Of a DNA stretch of 64,000 bases, positions 53,372 through 61,751 are shown piece by piece (positions within the stretch are counted from its first letter, which is position 1; the number at the start of each line of letters is the position of its first letter). A program made the position numbers and the translations under genes. The DNA lies in the NCBI GenBank assembly GCA_964553925.1, contig CAZKNR010000381.1, positions 19,243-83,242 of the forward strand, in the 5' to 3' direction. The notes under the pieces were generated by a model that ran no database searches, was not told the DNA's origin, and saw only the letters and a list, made by a program, of their open reading frames with translations. This stretch comes from DAISKN01 sp964553925 (GTDB lineage: Bacteria > Acidobacteriota > Vicinamibacteria > Marinacidobacterales > SMYC01).

Positions 53372-54208
53372 TCACAGCAGATACTTCTCGATTGCGTGGG
53401 CGACACCGTTCTCGTCGTTGGTTCCCGTCTCCGCGAACCCACGACTTCGTAGCTCGGGGTCGGCGTTTCCCATGATCACGCCGAGCCCTGCGGTCTCGAG
53501 CAGCTCGAGGTCGTTCCAGTTGTCGCCGACGGCCATCGTGCTCGAGAGATCGATGCCGAGGAGTGTGGCGAGAAACACGAGCGCCTTTCCTTTGGTCGCT
53601 TCGACGCCGAGAACGTCGAGAAGCGCGAGATCCTCATCGGGATATTCCGTCCTCGCGAGGCTCGCTCGATGTCCGCTCGCCGAGAGCCCGAGCGCGAGCG
53701 CCGTCTCGAAGCTTCGCATCTCGTTCACTCCGCCGGTGAACCCGATCTGGACCGGCGATCGATCCACCCGCAGGGATTCGACCCAGATCGGCGGAGGCGA
53801 CGTCTGGTTCAGGTAGCGCCCCATGGCGGCGACGCTCCGCGCCGAGGTCCTCAAGACGAGATGACCTTCCGCGTCCGGGCCGTCGTGAATCACGGGCTCC
53901 ATTCCCGCCTCGTCGGCGAGCTCGAGGACGCGGTCCGCGCATTCGCGCGGGAGAAGGCTCCTTCGCAGGATCGGACCCTCGAGCCCCTGCCGGACGATAG
54001 CGCCGCTGTTGGCGACGGCGAAGGTCTCCGGGCCGAGCGGCGTGAGGTACCGGCGAACGGAGGGAAACCTCCGGCCGGTGACGAGGGCGATGACGACGCC
54101 CTCGCGGACCGCCGCCTCGATCGCCCGCAGGTTCGCTTCGGGGATCTCTCTCGCCACGTTCAGAAGCGTACCGTCGAGATCCAGAGCGAGGAGTCGATAA
54201 CGCGGCAA
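53372..54208 (-). CDS. Cof-type HAD hydrolase
   Basis: A 278-residue HAD phosphatase of the Cof/YbiV subfamily (type IIB cap). Motif I LALDLDGTLL, motif II ALVTGRRFPSV, the motif III lysine (EATKGKALVFLATLLGI) and motif IV AVGDNWNDLELLE are all intact. Members dephosphorylate sugar phosphates, nucleotides or flavin precursors; the substrate is not predictable. It appears to start at a TTG (54208), eight bases after the stop of the HEAT/cyclophilin gene, and is the last gene of the uppS run. Confidence 0.9.
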   Translation of the reverse strand: MPRYRLLALDLDGTLLNVAREIPEANLRAIEAAVREGVVIALVTGRRFPSVRRYLTPLGPETFAVANSGAIVRQGLEGPILRRSLLPRECADRVLELADEAGMEPVIHDGPDAEGHLVLRTSARSVAAMGRYLNQTSPPPIWVESLRVDRSPVQIGFTGGVNEMRSFETALALGLSASGHRASLARTEYPDEDLALLDVLGVEATKGKALVFLATLLGIDLSSTMAVGDNWNDLELLETAGLGVIMGNADPELRSRGFAETGTNDENGVAHAIEKYLL

Positions 54209-54215
54209 GACGGGC

Positions 54216-56255
54216 TCACCGCTCGTACGGCGAGGTCACGCCGTCCCAGATCGTCACCTCTTCGATAACGTCCGTGGGCTCGAGGCGGTCGACCACCTCC
54301 ATGCCGGAGGTCACGAGACCGAACGCCGTGAAGCGGCCCTCGAGGCCGGGGGCGGGCAGATGGGTGATGAGGAATCGGCTCCCGCCCGAATCCCGCCCGT
54401 CCTCGATCATGGCCAGAGTTCCGCGGACGAAGGGCCGTTCGTTGATCTCGGATCGAATGACGTAGCCCGGACCACCGCTTCCGTCGCCGCGCGGGTCGCC
54501 CGAGGCCACGTGGCCGTTCGGCACCACCTCGTAGAAATTGTTGCCGGCGAAGAATCCCTCGCGAGCCAGGCGGATGAAATTGCCGACCGTCTGGGGCGCG
54601 TCGGCGATGAAGAGCTCGATCTCGATCCTTCCGCGCGAGGTGCGGATAAAGGCCTGCGGCGAATAGGGCGCTCCGACGCTCGCCAGGTAGTCGTCGAGAC
54701 CGCGCTCGCTCGACCGGGGCCGGACGCTCGCCTCGATGCCCGATCGGGCCAGGATCGCGGCGGCGGCTGTCCTCAGGAAGTGGCTCGGGTCCTCGAGCGC
54801 TCGAGTGGCGACGGGCGCAGCCTTCTCGGGGTCGATCGACGAAAGGGCTTTCAAGAGCGCCGCCCGGATTCGCGGGTCTTCGTCCTTTTCCGCTAGAAAC
54901 GCCCCTTCGACGGGCGCGAACGCTTCTTTCGATCCGGCGGCCGCCAGGGTCTCCGCGGCGGCCACTCGCTCGAAGGGATCCGGCGACGCGAGATGACGGA
55001 TCGAAACGCGCGCAGCGTCGTCGGACGAGACCACTCCGAGAGATCTCAGAGCCGAAGCGCGGACGCGCGCGTCGGGATCCTCGATCATCTCGCGGAGGAG
55101 CTCCCTCGGCCGATCGCCAGGCAACCTGGCGAAGAGCTCCGAAAGCCTCCGCCTGACTCCCCAATCCGCGTCGGCTCCAACCCCTGACAGAAGGAGCCAG
55201 AAACTCTCCGGGTCCTGGCGGGCGAGGGCTTCGAGCGCGAGGCCGCGAATCCACGGGCTCGGATCGCCGATGCGATCGATCAGGGGCTCGACCGCCGCCT
55301 CGCTTCGAAGCACGAAAAGCGTTCGAAGGACCTCTGTCTGCACGTAGCGCGTGTCGGCTTCGAGGTGAGAGAGCAGGTCGGGGATGAGCTCCGAAGCGGA
55401 AAGACGCGCGGCCGCTCGAATCGCCTCAATGCGTACGCTCTCGCTCGGGTCGAACATCAGGGACCGCAGGTGAGTGCGGGCACGCTCCGGGCTGAGATTT
55501 CCGAGTCCCCGCGCGCCATAGAGACGCAGGACGGGATCCGGAGAGCCAGCGTAGAAGAGGTGCAGAGGCTCGAGCTCGTCTCCGGGAAGCTGGCTCGCGG
55601 TCCAGGCCGCGGGCCACCACGAGAAACGCGGAGTCGCTCCTTCGGTCGCGATGGCGCTCCAGGCGGATCGGGAGCTCCGAGAGAGTCCGAGCGCGATTAG
55701 GCCGCCTCTCACGTCCGGCCGCGGGAGAGTCACCGAGGAGAGGGTAAGCTCCTCGGCCCATTCGTAGGGCTCGGCTCCGCGCGGAACCCACTCCGCGAGA
55801 GCCGACCCGATGGACTCCGCGGCGTTCTCCCCCTGCTTGCGGGCGAGAGCCTCCGCGACCCGGCCGCGAACTCTTGGGTCCTCGTCGCCGAGAGCTTCGG
55901 TCAAACCCGCGGCGGCTTCGTTGGAAATCGCTCCGTCGAGAATCCCGAGGGAGAAGGCGGCGGTCGCCCGCACGTAGGCCGAAGGGTCCGAGAGAAGGGG
56001 AGCGAGCCGGCTCGACGCCGAAGGTGCCCCGAGACGGCCCAAGGCGAGGGCCGCGCGGGCGCGCACGCGGTCGTCGGCGTCCTGAAGCAGAAGCTCGAGC
56101 TCTCCATCACCCGTGGAACGCTCGTCTTCGAGCTTCATCGCTCGCGCGAGCTTCGTTTCCGTGGACGGCGCGTCGACCGGGACCGGGGCTTCCGGGCAAC
56201 CGGTGAGGACGAACGCTGTGAGCGAGACCCTGAAAACGCCCCAGGGGACCCGCAT
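54216..56255 (-). CDS. HEAT-repeat lipoprotein fused to a cyclophilin domain
   Basis: A 679-residue envelope protein. A lipobox (FVLTGC, Cys20) is followed by many HEAT/PBS-lyase-like repeats (RARAALALGRLGA, RVRASALRSLGVVSSD, RIRAALLKALSSID) up to about residue 520. The last 150 residues are a cyclophilin-type peptidyl-prolyl isomerase (GRIEIELFIADAPQTVGNFIRLA, GFFAGNNFYEVVPNG, SGGSRFLITHLPAPGLEGRFTAFG). The HEAT solenoid probably binds client proteins for the isomerase in the periplasm. It lies downstream of rseP, dxr and cdsA, consistent with an envelope role. Confidence 0.88.
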   Translation of the reverse strand: MRVPWGVFRVSLTAFVLTGCPEAPVPVDAPSTETKLARAMKLEDERSTGDGELELLLQDADDRVRARAALALGRLGAPSASSRLAPLLSDPSAYVRATAAFSLGILDGAISNEAAAGLTEALGDEDPRVRGRVAEALARKQGENAAESIGSALAEWVPRGAEPYEWAEELTLSSVTLPRPDVRGGLIALGLSRSSRSAWSAIATEGATPRFSWWPAAWTASQLPGDELEPLHLFYAGSPDPVLRLYGARGLGNLSPERARTHLRSLMFDPSESVRIEAIRAAARLSASELIPDLLSHLEADTRYVQTEVLRTLFVLRSEAAVEPLIDRIGDPSPWIRGLALEALARQDPESFWLLLSGVGADADWGVRRRLSELFARLPGDRPRELLREMIEDPDARVRASALRSLGVVSSDDAARVSIRHLASPDPFERVAAAETLAAAGSKEAFAPVEGAFLAEKDEDPRIRAALLKALSSIDPEKAAPVATRALEDPSHFLRTAAAAILARSGIEASVRPRSSERGLDDYLASVGAPYSPQAFIRTSRGRIEIELFIADAPQTVGNFIRLAREGFFAGNNFYEVVPNGHVASGDPRGDGSGGPGYVIRSEINERPFVRGTLAMIEDGRDSGGSRFLITHLPAPGLEGRFTAFGLVTSGMEVVDRLEPTDVIEEVTIWDGVTSPYER

Positions 56256-56258
56256 GGA

Positions 56259-57386
56259 CTATGACTTCAGGGACTTCAGGGGCTTCAGGACGCGCCGGGA
56301 CACGAGGTGCTTCTCCACCCGATCCATCCGCACCTCGTAGCCGATCCCCGGCCCCTCCGGGACGGCGATGGTGCCGTCCTTCCGCACCTGGACGGTGGGT
56401 TCGATGATTTCCTCCACGAAGTAGCGCTTGCTGTCGGCGACGTCGCCGGGAAGGGTGAAGTTCTCGAGGGTAGAGAGGTGCACGTTGTGGGCCCGGCCGA
56501 TGCCGCTCTCGAGCATCCCGCCGCACCAGACGGGGATGCCGTGCTCGGCAGCGAGCTTCTGGATGTTCCGTGCGCTCGAGAGCCCGCCGACGCGGCCCGC
56601 CTTGATATTGATGATGCGGGCCGCCCCCATTTCGATGGCCTTCTGCGCGTCCTCGACGGAATGAATCGACTCGTCCAGGCAGATCGGGGTCTTGATCTGC
56701 TTCTGGAGCTTCGCGTGGTCCCACATGTCCTCGTAGTGGAGAGGCTGCTCGATCATCATCAGGTCGAACGCGTCCATCTTCTGGAAGAGGGGAACGTCCG
56801 CGAGGCTGTACGCGCTGTTCGCATCGACCATCAGGGGTGTCTCGGGAAAACGCTCCCGCACCTTCTTGACCACGTCAACGTCCCAGCCGGGCTTGATCTT
56901 CATCTTGATGCGCCGGTAGCCGTCGGCGAGCTCCCCCTCGATCTTGGCGAGGAGCTCCTCGACGCTGTCCTGGATTCCAATCGAGACCCCCGAGGCGATC
57001 TCCCGCCTTGTCCCTCCAAGGGCTTTCGACAGCGACTCGCCTCGCATGCGGGCGTAAGCCTCCCAGAGACCCATCTCCACCGCGGCCTTCGCCATGTTGT
57101 GTCCCCGGATGTTCCGCATCGACGGGAGGAACTCGTCGGGATGCGCGTACTCGGTCCGAAACGCGACCGGGGCTACGAAGTCCTCGAGGACATGGAGCGC
57201 GCTCTTGACGGTCTCGTACGAATAGCTCGGCCCCTCGTCGGCCACGCACTCGCTGATTCCGACGACGCCGTCCACCTGGACGCGAAGGAGGAGAAACCGC
57301 TGGTAGGTGACGCGGGAGAAGCTGGTCTCGAAGAAGTGCTTGAGGTCGAGCTTCACCTCGAGGATTTCGATCGATTCAATTTTCAT
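56259..57386 (-). CDS. menC: Enolase-superfamily enzyme, MenC / N-succinylamino acid racemase type
   Basis: A 375-residue enolase-superfamily protein. The N-terminal capping domain starts MKIESIEILEVKLDLKHFFETS. The barrel has the K-x-K catalytic motif in RRIKMKIKPGWD, metal ligands in MVDANSAY, MIEQPLHYED and CLDESI, and the second catalytic lysine in NIKAGRVGG. This pattern is that of o-succinylbenzoate synthase (menaquinone synthesis) and the related N-succinylamino acid racemases. No other men gene is nearby, so the substrate is uncertain. The C-terminus (PLKSLKS) is encoded by a 9-bp tandem repeat. Confidence 0.85.
   Translation of the reverse strand: MKIESIEILEVKLDLKHFFETSFSRVTYQRFLLLRVQVDGVVGISECVADEGPSYSYETVKSALHVLEDFVAPVAFRTEYAHPDEFLPSMRNIRGHNMAKAAVEMGLWEAYARMRGESLSKALGGTRREIASGVSIGIQDSVEELLAKIEGELADGYRRIKMKIKPGWDVDVVKKVRERFPETPLMVDANSAYSLADVPLFQKMDAFDLMMIEQPLHYEDMWDHAKLQKQIKTPICLDESIHSVEDAQKAIEMGAARIINIKAGRVGGLSSARNIQKLAAEHGIPVWCGGMLESGIGRAHNVHLSTLENFTLPGDVADSKRYFVEEIIEPTVQVRKDGTIAVPEGPGIGYEVRMDRVEKHLVSRRVLKPLKSLKS
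56263..56289. repeat. 9-bp tandem repeat at the 3' end of the menC-like gene
   Basis: GACTTCAGG, GACTTCAGG and GGCTTCAGG stand in tandem within the last codons (repeated Leu-Lys-Ser/Pro on the coding strand). The unit length keeps the frame. Confidence 0.8.
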
Positions 57387-57444
57387 GGACCCTAACTTCC
57401 TCGCGAGATACTAGCAGATTTCCCGGAACGGCTCGGCGCCAGGC

Positions 57445-58761
57445 TCACCAAGGAAGATATTTGCCGATGGCCTCGATCTTCGAGAGGTCCACGTAGAGCA
57501 CGGTCACCATGAGAAGGAGGAGCATTACGAAACCCACCTGGAGAATGCGCTCCTTCAACTGGAGGCTGAAGTCGCGGCCCGCGAGCCCCTCGAGGACGAT
57601 TACCGCCATATGCCCCCCGTCGAGAAGCGGAATCGGCAGCAGATTCAGGACTGCCAGGTTCACGCTCAGGAGCGCCATGAACCAGAAGAGCACCTTGGGG
57701 CCCTGACGCGCGGTCTCGCCCGAGGCCTGGGCGATGCCGATGGGCCCCGACACGTTCTTCATCGACGCCCGGCCGGTGACCAGCTTTCCGAGAATGACGA
57801 AGGTCATACGGGTGAATCGAACGATCTCTTTCGACGCCGCCCCGAAAGCCTGAACCGGGTTTCCGTAGCGCTCGATCGTGGTCGGCGGCGGGCTGAACGT
57901 GATCCCGATGAGCCACTGCCCCTTGTCGTCCCGGGGCTTGAGGTTGAATACCACGGACTCCTGCCCGCGCAGCACTTCGATCTCGACTTCGCTACCGGCG
58001 CGCGCCTCGATGGCATCGATGAGCTCGGCGTAGTGGTAAATCGGCTTGCCACCGACCTTGGTGATCACGTCTCCCGGCTGAACCCCCGCCTGCTCCGCGG
58101 GAAAGCCCGGCTTGAGGCTTCCCACCTCCGGCTGAATCGGGGGAAAGAGTCCAGCAACTCCCGCCCCGTCCTCCTCCCGGACGGCCACCGAGAGCTCGGT
58201 CAGAACGCGCTCCCCGTTTCGAAGGACCGCGACCGAGAGCTTTTCGTTCGCGCTCACCATGACGCGATCGAGGACGTCTTTCCAGGTCTCCGTCTTCGAT
58301 CCTCCGATCTCGAGAATTCGATCCCCCTGGGCGAGCCCGGCCCTTCCCGCGGGCGAGTCCTGGGCCACGTAGCGGATAACCGGTGGATCCTCGAGACCCG
58401 CCGGTCTCTCGAGACCCACCATGAACAAAACGGTGAGAATCACCACCGCCAGCACCAGGTTCGCGAACGGGCCCGCGAACCCAATGGCGAGCCGCTCCCA
58501 CTTGGAGCGGCTCAGGAATTCCGCCGGATCGCCGCTCGACTCGGCGGGGTTGTCTCCCGCCATCTTGACGTAGCCCCCGATGGGGAGGAGTCCAATCACG
58601 TACTCGGTCTCGCCCCACTTCCGGCCGATGAGCTTCGGCGGAAACCCGAGCGAGAACGTCTTGACTCGCACCCCCACCCACTTGGCTGTGAGGAAATGTC
58701 CCGCCTCGTGGAAGAAGACGAGGACCCCGAGGACGAATACGAAGGCGAGTAAAGTCGTCAT
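57445..58761 (-). CDS. rseP: RseP-type site-2 zinc metalloprotease
   Basis: A 438-residue intramembrane protease. The zinc motif HEAGH is in the first helix (VLVFFHEAGHFLTAKWVGV). Two PDZ domains follow in the periplasm (SPAGRAGLAQGDRILEIGG and FPAEQAGVQPGDVITKVGG). The third zinc ligand region NLLPIPLLDGGHM is near the C-terminus. Such proteases cut anti-sigma factors and leftover signal peptides. It sits in the usual uppS-cdsA-dxr-rseP order. Confidence 0.95.
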   Translation of the reverse strand: MTTLLAFVFVLGVLVFFHEAGHFLTAKWVGVRVKTFSLGFPPKLIGRKWGETEYVIGLLPIGGYVKMAGDNPAESSGDPAEFLSRSKWERLAIGFAGPFANLVLAVVILTVLFMVGLERPAGLEDPPVIRYVAQDSPAGRAGLAQGDRILEIGGSKTETWKDVLDRVMVSANEKLSVAVLRNGERVLTELSVAVREEDGAGVAGLFPPIQPEVGSLKPGFPAEQAGVQPGDVITKVGGKPIYHYAELIDAIEARAGSEVEIEVLRGQESVVFNLKPRDDKGQWLIGITFSPPPTTIERYGNPVQAFGAASKEIVRFTRMTFVILGKLVTGRASMKNVSGPIGIAQASGETARQGPKVLFWFMALLSVNLAVLNLLPIPLLDGGHMAVIVLEGLAGRDFSLQLKERILQVGFVMLLLLMVTVLYVDLSKIEAIGKYLPW

Positions 58762-58777
58762 GGTGCTTCAGGAGTCC

Positions 58778-59956
58778 TTACCCGATCGCGATCGGCGCCG
58801 TACGCGCGACGAGGCGCTCTGCTTCCTCGCGCGCGCGGGAGTCCGCCTCGACGACCGACTCCAAATCGCCCGCCGCGCGGGTCTCGATCCGCGACAGCGT
58901 CTCCTCGAGGATCTCGGCGATCGAGAGAAAGCCGATGCGGTCGTGAAGAAACGCGTCCACCGCCACTTCGTTCGCGGCGTTCAGCGTCGCCGGCGCCGTC
59001 CCCCCCATCGCCAGGGCGCGGTAAGCGAGCCCGATTGCGGGAAACCGCTCGTGGTCCGGCGGATGGAAGTCGAGGCTCATCGGGGAGCCGAGGTCGAGCG
59101 GCGGAAGATCGCTCTCGACGCGCTCGGGATAGGTGAGGGCGTACTGGATGGGGAGCCTCATGTCGGTCACGCTGAGCTGGGCTACGAGCGACCCATCCTC
59201 GAACTCCACCATGGAGTGAATCGTGGACTGGGGATGGACCACTACCCGCACCCGATCGGCGGGAACGCCGAAGAGCCAGTGGGCCTCGATGATCTCGAGC
59301 CCCTTGTTCATCATCGTCGCCGAATCGATGCTGATCTTCCGCCCCATGTTCCACGTCGGATGCCTCAGCGCTTGCGCTTTGGTGGCCCGCCGCATGTCCT
59401 CGAGACTCGAAAGGCGAAAGGGTCCTCCGGAGGCCGTGAGCCAGATTCGTTTTACGTCATGCTTGCGGCCGTCGAGGCACTGGTGCACGGCGTTGTGCTC
59501 GCTGTCGACGGGAAGGAGGGTTCCCGAAGACGCCGCAACCGCCCGGGTCATGAGCTCTCCCGCCATGACCAGCGTCTCCTTGTTCGCGAGACCCACGTTC
59601 TTTCCCGCCTCGATCGCCCGGAGCGTGGGCACGAGCCCAACCGCGCCCACCGTCGCCGACATCACGAAGTCGCAGTCGGGGTGGGTCGCGACCTCGACCA
59701 TCCCCTCGATGCCCTGGAGCACCTGGACCTCGGGGAACTCGGAGCGCACGCGCGCCCGGTCCTCTTCGGGCGCCTCGGCCGAAAGACTCACGACTTTCGG
59801 GCGATGACGGGCGATTTGCTCCAGCAGGCGATCGGTTTGTCGTCCGGCGGCGAGCCCCACCACCTGGAATCGATCGGGGAATCGCTCCACCACTCTCAGA
59901 GTGTTGGTGCCGATCGACCCCGTGGAGCCGAGAATGGAGATCCCTCTGGATTGCAT
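58778..59956 (-). CDS. dxr: 1-deoxy-D-xylulose 5-phosphate reductoisomerase
   Basis: The committed step of the MEP isoprenoid route, turning DXP into MEP with NADPH. ISILGSTGSIGTNTLRVV is the NADPH site. ANKETLVMAGELM, VDSEHNAVHQCL and the substrate/metal region GPFRLSSLEDMRRATKAQALRHPTWNMG are present. I start at the ATG at 59956 (392 residues). An ATG at 59974 would add six residues, and neither has a clear ribosome-binding site. It is downstream of cdsA and upstream of rseP. Confidence 0.96.
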   Translation of the reverse strand: MQSRGISILGSTGSIGTNTLRVVERFPDRFQVVGLAAGRQTDRLLEQIARHRPKVVSLSAEAPEEDRARVRSEFPEVQVLQGIEGMVEVATHPDCDFVMSATVGAVGLVPTLRAIEAGKNVGLANKETLVMAGELMTRAVAASSGTLLPVDSEHNAVHQCLDGRKHDVKRIWLTASGGPFRLSSLEDMRRATKAQALRHPTWNMGRKISIDSATMMNKGLEIIEAHWLFGVPADRVRVVVHPQSTIHSMVEFEDGSLVAQLSVTDMRLPIQYALTYPERVESDLPPLDLGSPMSLDFHPPDHERFPAIGLAYRALAMGGTAPATLNAANEVAVDAFLHDRIGFLSIAEILEETLSRIETRAAGDLESVVEADSRAREEAERLVARTAPIAIG

Positions 59957-60020
59957 GGCGATAGCTTTACTCATTCTAGCGAAAGGTCTGGGACTTCTAA
60001 AGAGCCCGGGCGTGCCGGCG

Positions 60021-60818
60021 TCAGACCCCGGCCCACTTCGTGTAGAGAAAGAGCAAGGGCGCGGCGAACAACAGGCTGTCAATCCGGTCGAGCACCCCGC
60101 CGTGGCCCGGGAGGAGTGAGGAGGTGTCCTTGATCCCGGCGGAGCGTTTCAAGAGGGACTCGAAGAGATCCCCGACGACCCCCAGGAGCGCCATCGAGAG
60201 ACCGAGACCGACGGCGGTCGCGAGAGCGAGCTCGGGGAGCGACGTGTACCGCAAAAAAACCGCCGTCGCTACCGAGAAAACGATGCCGCCCCCGAGCCCC
60301 TCGACGGTTTTCTTCGGACTGAGGACGGGAGCGAGGGGGCTCCTCCCGAACGTCCGGCCGACGTAGTAAGCGCCCGCGTCTCCCATCATGGTTACCGCGA
60401 GCAGAAAGACGATCCGAAGCCGACCGAGATCCTCGGGCGGCATCATGCGAAGCCCCACGACCGTTCCGAGAAGGGCACCGCTGTAGAGAATCGCGAACAC
60501 CGTGGCCACCACCGAGCCGAGAGTCTCCCGGTCCGGCTCGCGGGTGAAGACCGCCGCGAGCCCGACGACGAGGAGAATCGCGATCGCCGTGTCCTGGAAT
60601 CCGGGGAAGCCCGGATAGAAAGCGGCCACCGAGAAAGCCACGAGCGGATAGCCGACGGCGAAGAGCGTCCACCCCACCTTCGACGCCAAGCGAGAGAGCT
60701 CCCAGAAACTCGCGAGCGCGAAGACCAGAGCGAGGGCGAGAAAGAGCCACGGAGGACCCTTCAGGATCAGGAGAAGCAGCAAGGGGACGGCGACGAGCGC
60801 CGTCAGAATCCGAGACAT
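60021..60818 (-). CDS. cdsA: Phosphatidate cytidylyltransferase
   Basis: It makes CDP-diacylglycerol, the precursor of membrane phospholipids. The 265-residue protein has about eight helices and the C-terminal signature region (SPKKTVEGLGGGI, VGDLFESLLKRSAGIKDTSSLLPGHGGVLDRIDSL). It is part of the conserved uppS-cdsA-dxr-rseP cluster. Confidence 0.96.
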   Translation of the reverse strand: MSRILTALVAVPLLLLLILKGPPWLFLALALVFALASFWELSRLASKVGWTLFAVGYPLVAFSVAAFYPGFPGFQDTAIAILLVVGLAAVFTREPDRETLGSVVATVFAILYSGALLGTVVGLRMMPPEDLGRLRIVFLLAVTMMGDAGAYYVGRTFGRSPLAPVLSPKKTVEGLGGGIVFSVATAVFLRYTSLPELALATAVGLGLSMALLGVVGDLFESLLKRSAGIKDTSSLLPGHGGVLDRIDSLLFAAPLLFLYTKWAGV

Positions 60819-60894
60819 GCCGCCCCCGATCCCCTGCGTTTTTCTCTTGGTTCGGGGTTCACGCCTGAGGACACGTGCCGGTTCGACGCGCGGG

Positions 60895-61692
60895 CTACGC
60901 CGTGCTTCGCGTGGGTGCCGCGGCGATGCCTCCGTAGCGGCGCTCGCGCTTCTGGAAGGAGAGGATCGCTTCGAAGAGGTCGCGCTTGCGGAAGTCGGGC
61001 CACAGGGTCTCGGTCACCCAGATCTCGGCGTAGGCGATCTGCCAGAGGAGAAAGTTCGAGATCCGGAGCTCGCCGCTCGTGCGGATCAGGAGGTCCGGGT
61101 CCGCCATCCCGGCGGTATATAGATGCCGCGAGAACGCCGCTTCGTCGATGGGAAGCGGCTCGCCCTTGGCGAGCGCCTCGGCGACTACGGCACGGCAGGC
61201 ATCGACGATCTCCGCCCGTCCGCCGTAGTTGAGAGCGATGTTGAAGAGAAGCCCGCGATTGCCGCGCGTGCGCTCCATCGCGGACTCGAGCTCCGACACC
61301 ACGTCCGGGGGAAGCTCGTGGAGGCGTCCGAGGACCTGGAAGCGGATGTCGTTCCGGATGAGGGTCGAGAGCTCCAGGCGCAGATACCGCTTCAGAAGCT
61401 TCATCAGGACGTCGATCTCGCTCTTGGGCCGCTTCCAGTTCTCTACCGAGAACGCGTAGAGGGTGAGGACCGGAAGATCGAGCCGGGCGCAGGTCTCGAC
61501 CGCCTCGCGCACGGAGGCGATTCCCGCCCGGTGACCCTCCACCCGGGGAAGCCCTCGCCTTTGGGCCCAGCGCCCGTTTCCGTCCATGATGACCGCGACG
61601 TGCTGGGGAAGCCGATCGAGCTCGATCTGCTCGAAGAGCTCGCGCTCGACCGAGCCCTCGCGGGTAACTTCAAAGATGTCCTGGCGGCTCAT
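60895..61692 (-). CDS. uppS: Undecaprenyl diphosphate synthase
   Basis: It elongates farnesyl diphosphate to the C55 lipid carrier of cell-wall synthesis. HVAVIMDGNGRWAQRRGLPRVEGHRAG holds the catalytic aspartate. LTLYAFSVENWKRP, NYGGRAEIVDA and PDLLIRTSGELRISNFLLWQIAYAEIW are further family motifs. I start at the ATG at 61692 (265 residues); in-frame starts at 61716 and 61731 are possible. It is the first gene of the minus-strand envelope operon and is divergent from the GWxTD gene. Confidence 0.96.
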   Translation of the reverse strand: MSRQDIFEVTREGSVERELFEQIELDRLPQHVAVIMDGNGRWAQRRGLPRVEGHRAGIASVREAVETCARLDLPVLTLYAFSVENWKRPKSEIDVLMKLLKRYLRLELSTLIRNDIRFQVLGRLHELPPDVVSELESAMERTRGNRGLLFNIALNYGGRAEIVDACRAVVAEALAKGEPLPIDEAAFSRHLYTAGMADPDLLIRTSGELRISNFLLWQIAYAEIWVTETLWPDFRKRDLFEAILSFQKRERRYGGIAAAPTRSTA

Positions 61693-61751
61693 GCTCTTCG
61701 CGCCGTACTGTACCATACCGTTCGCGCGCATCCCATGCTATCGTCCCGAAG

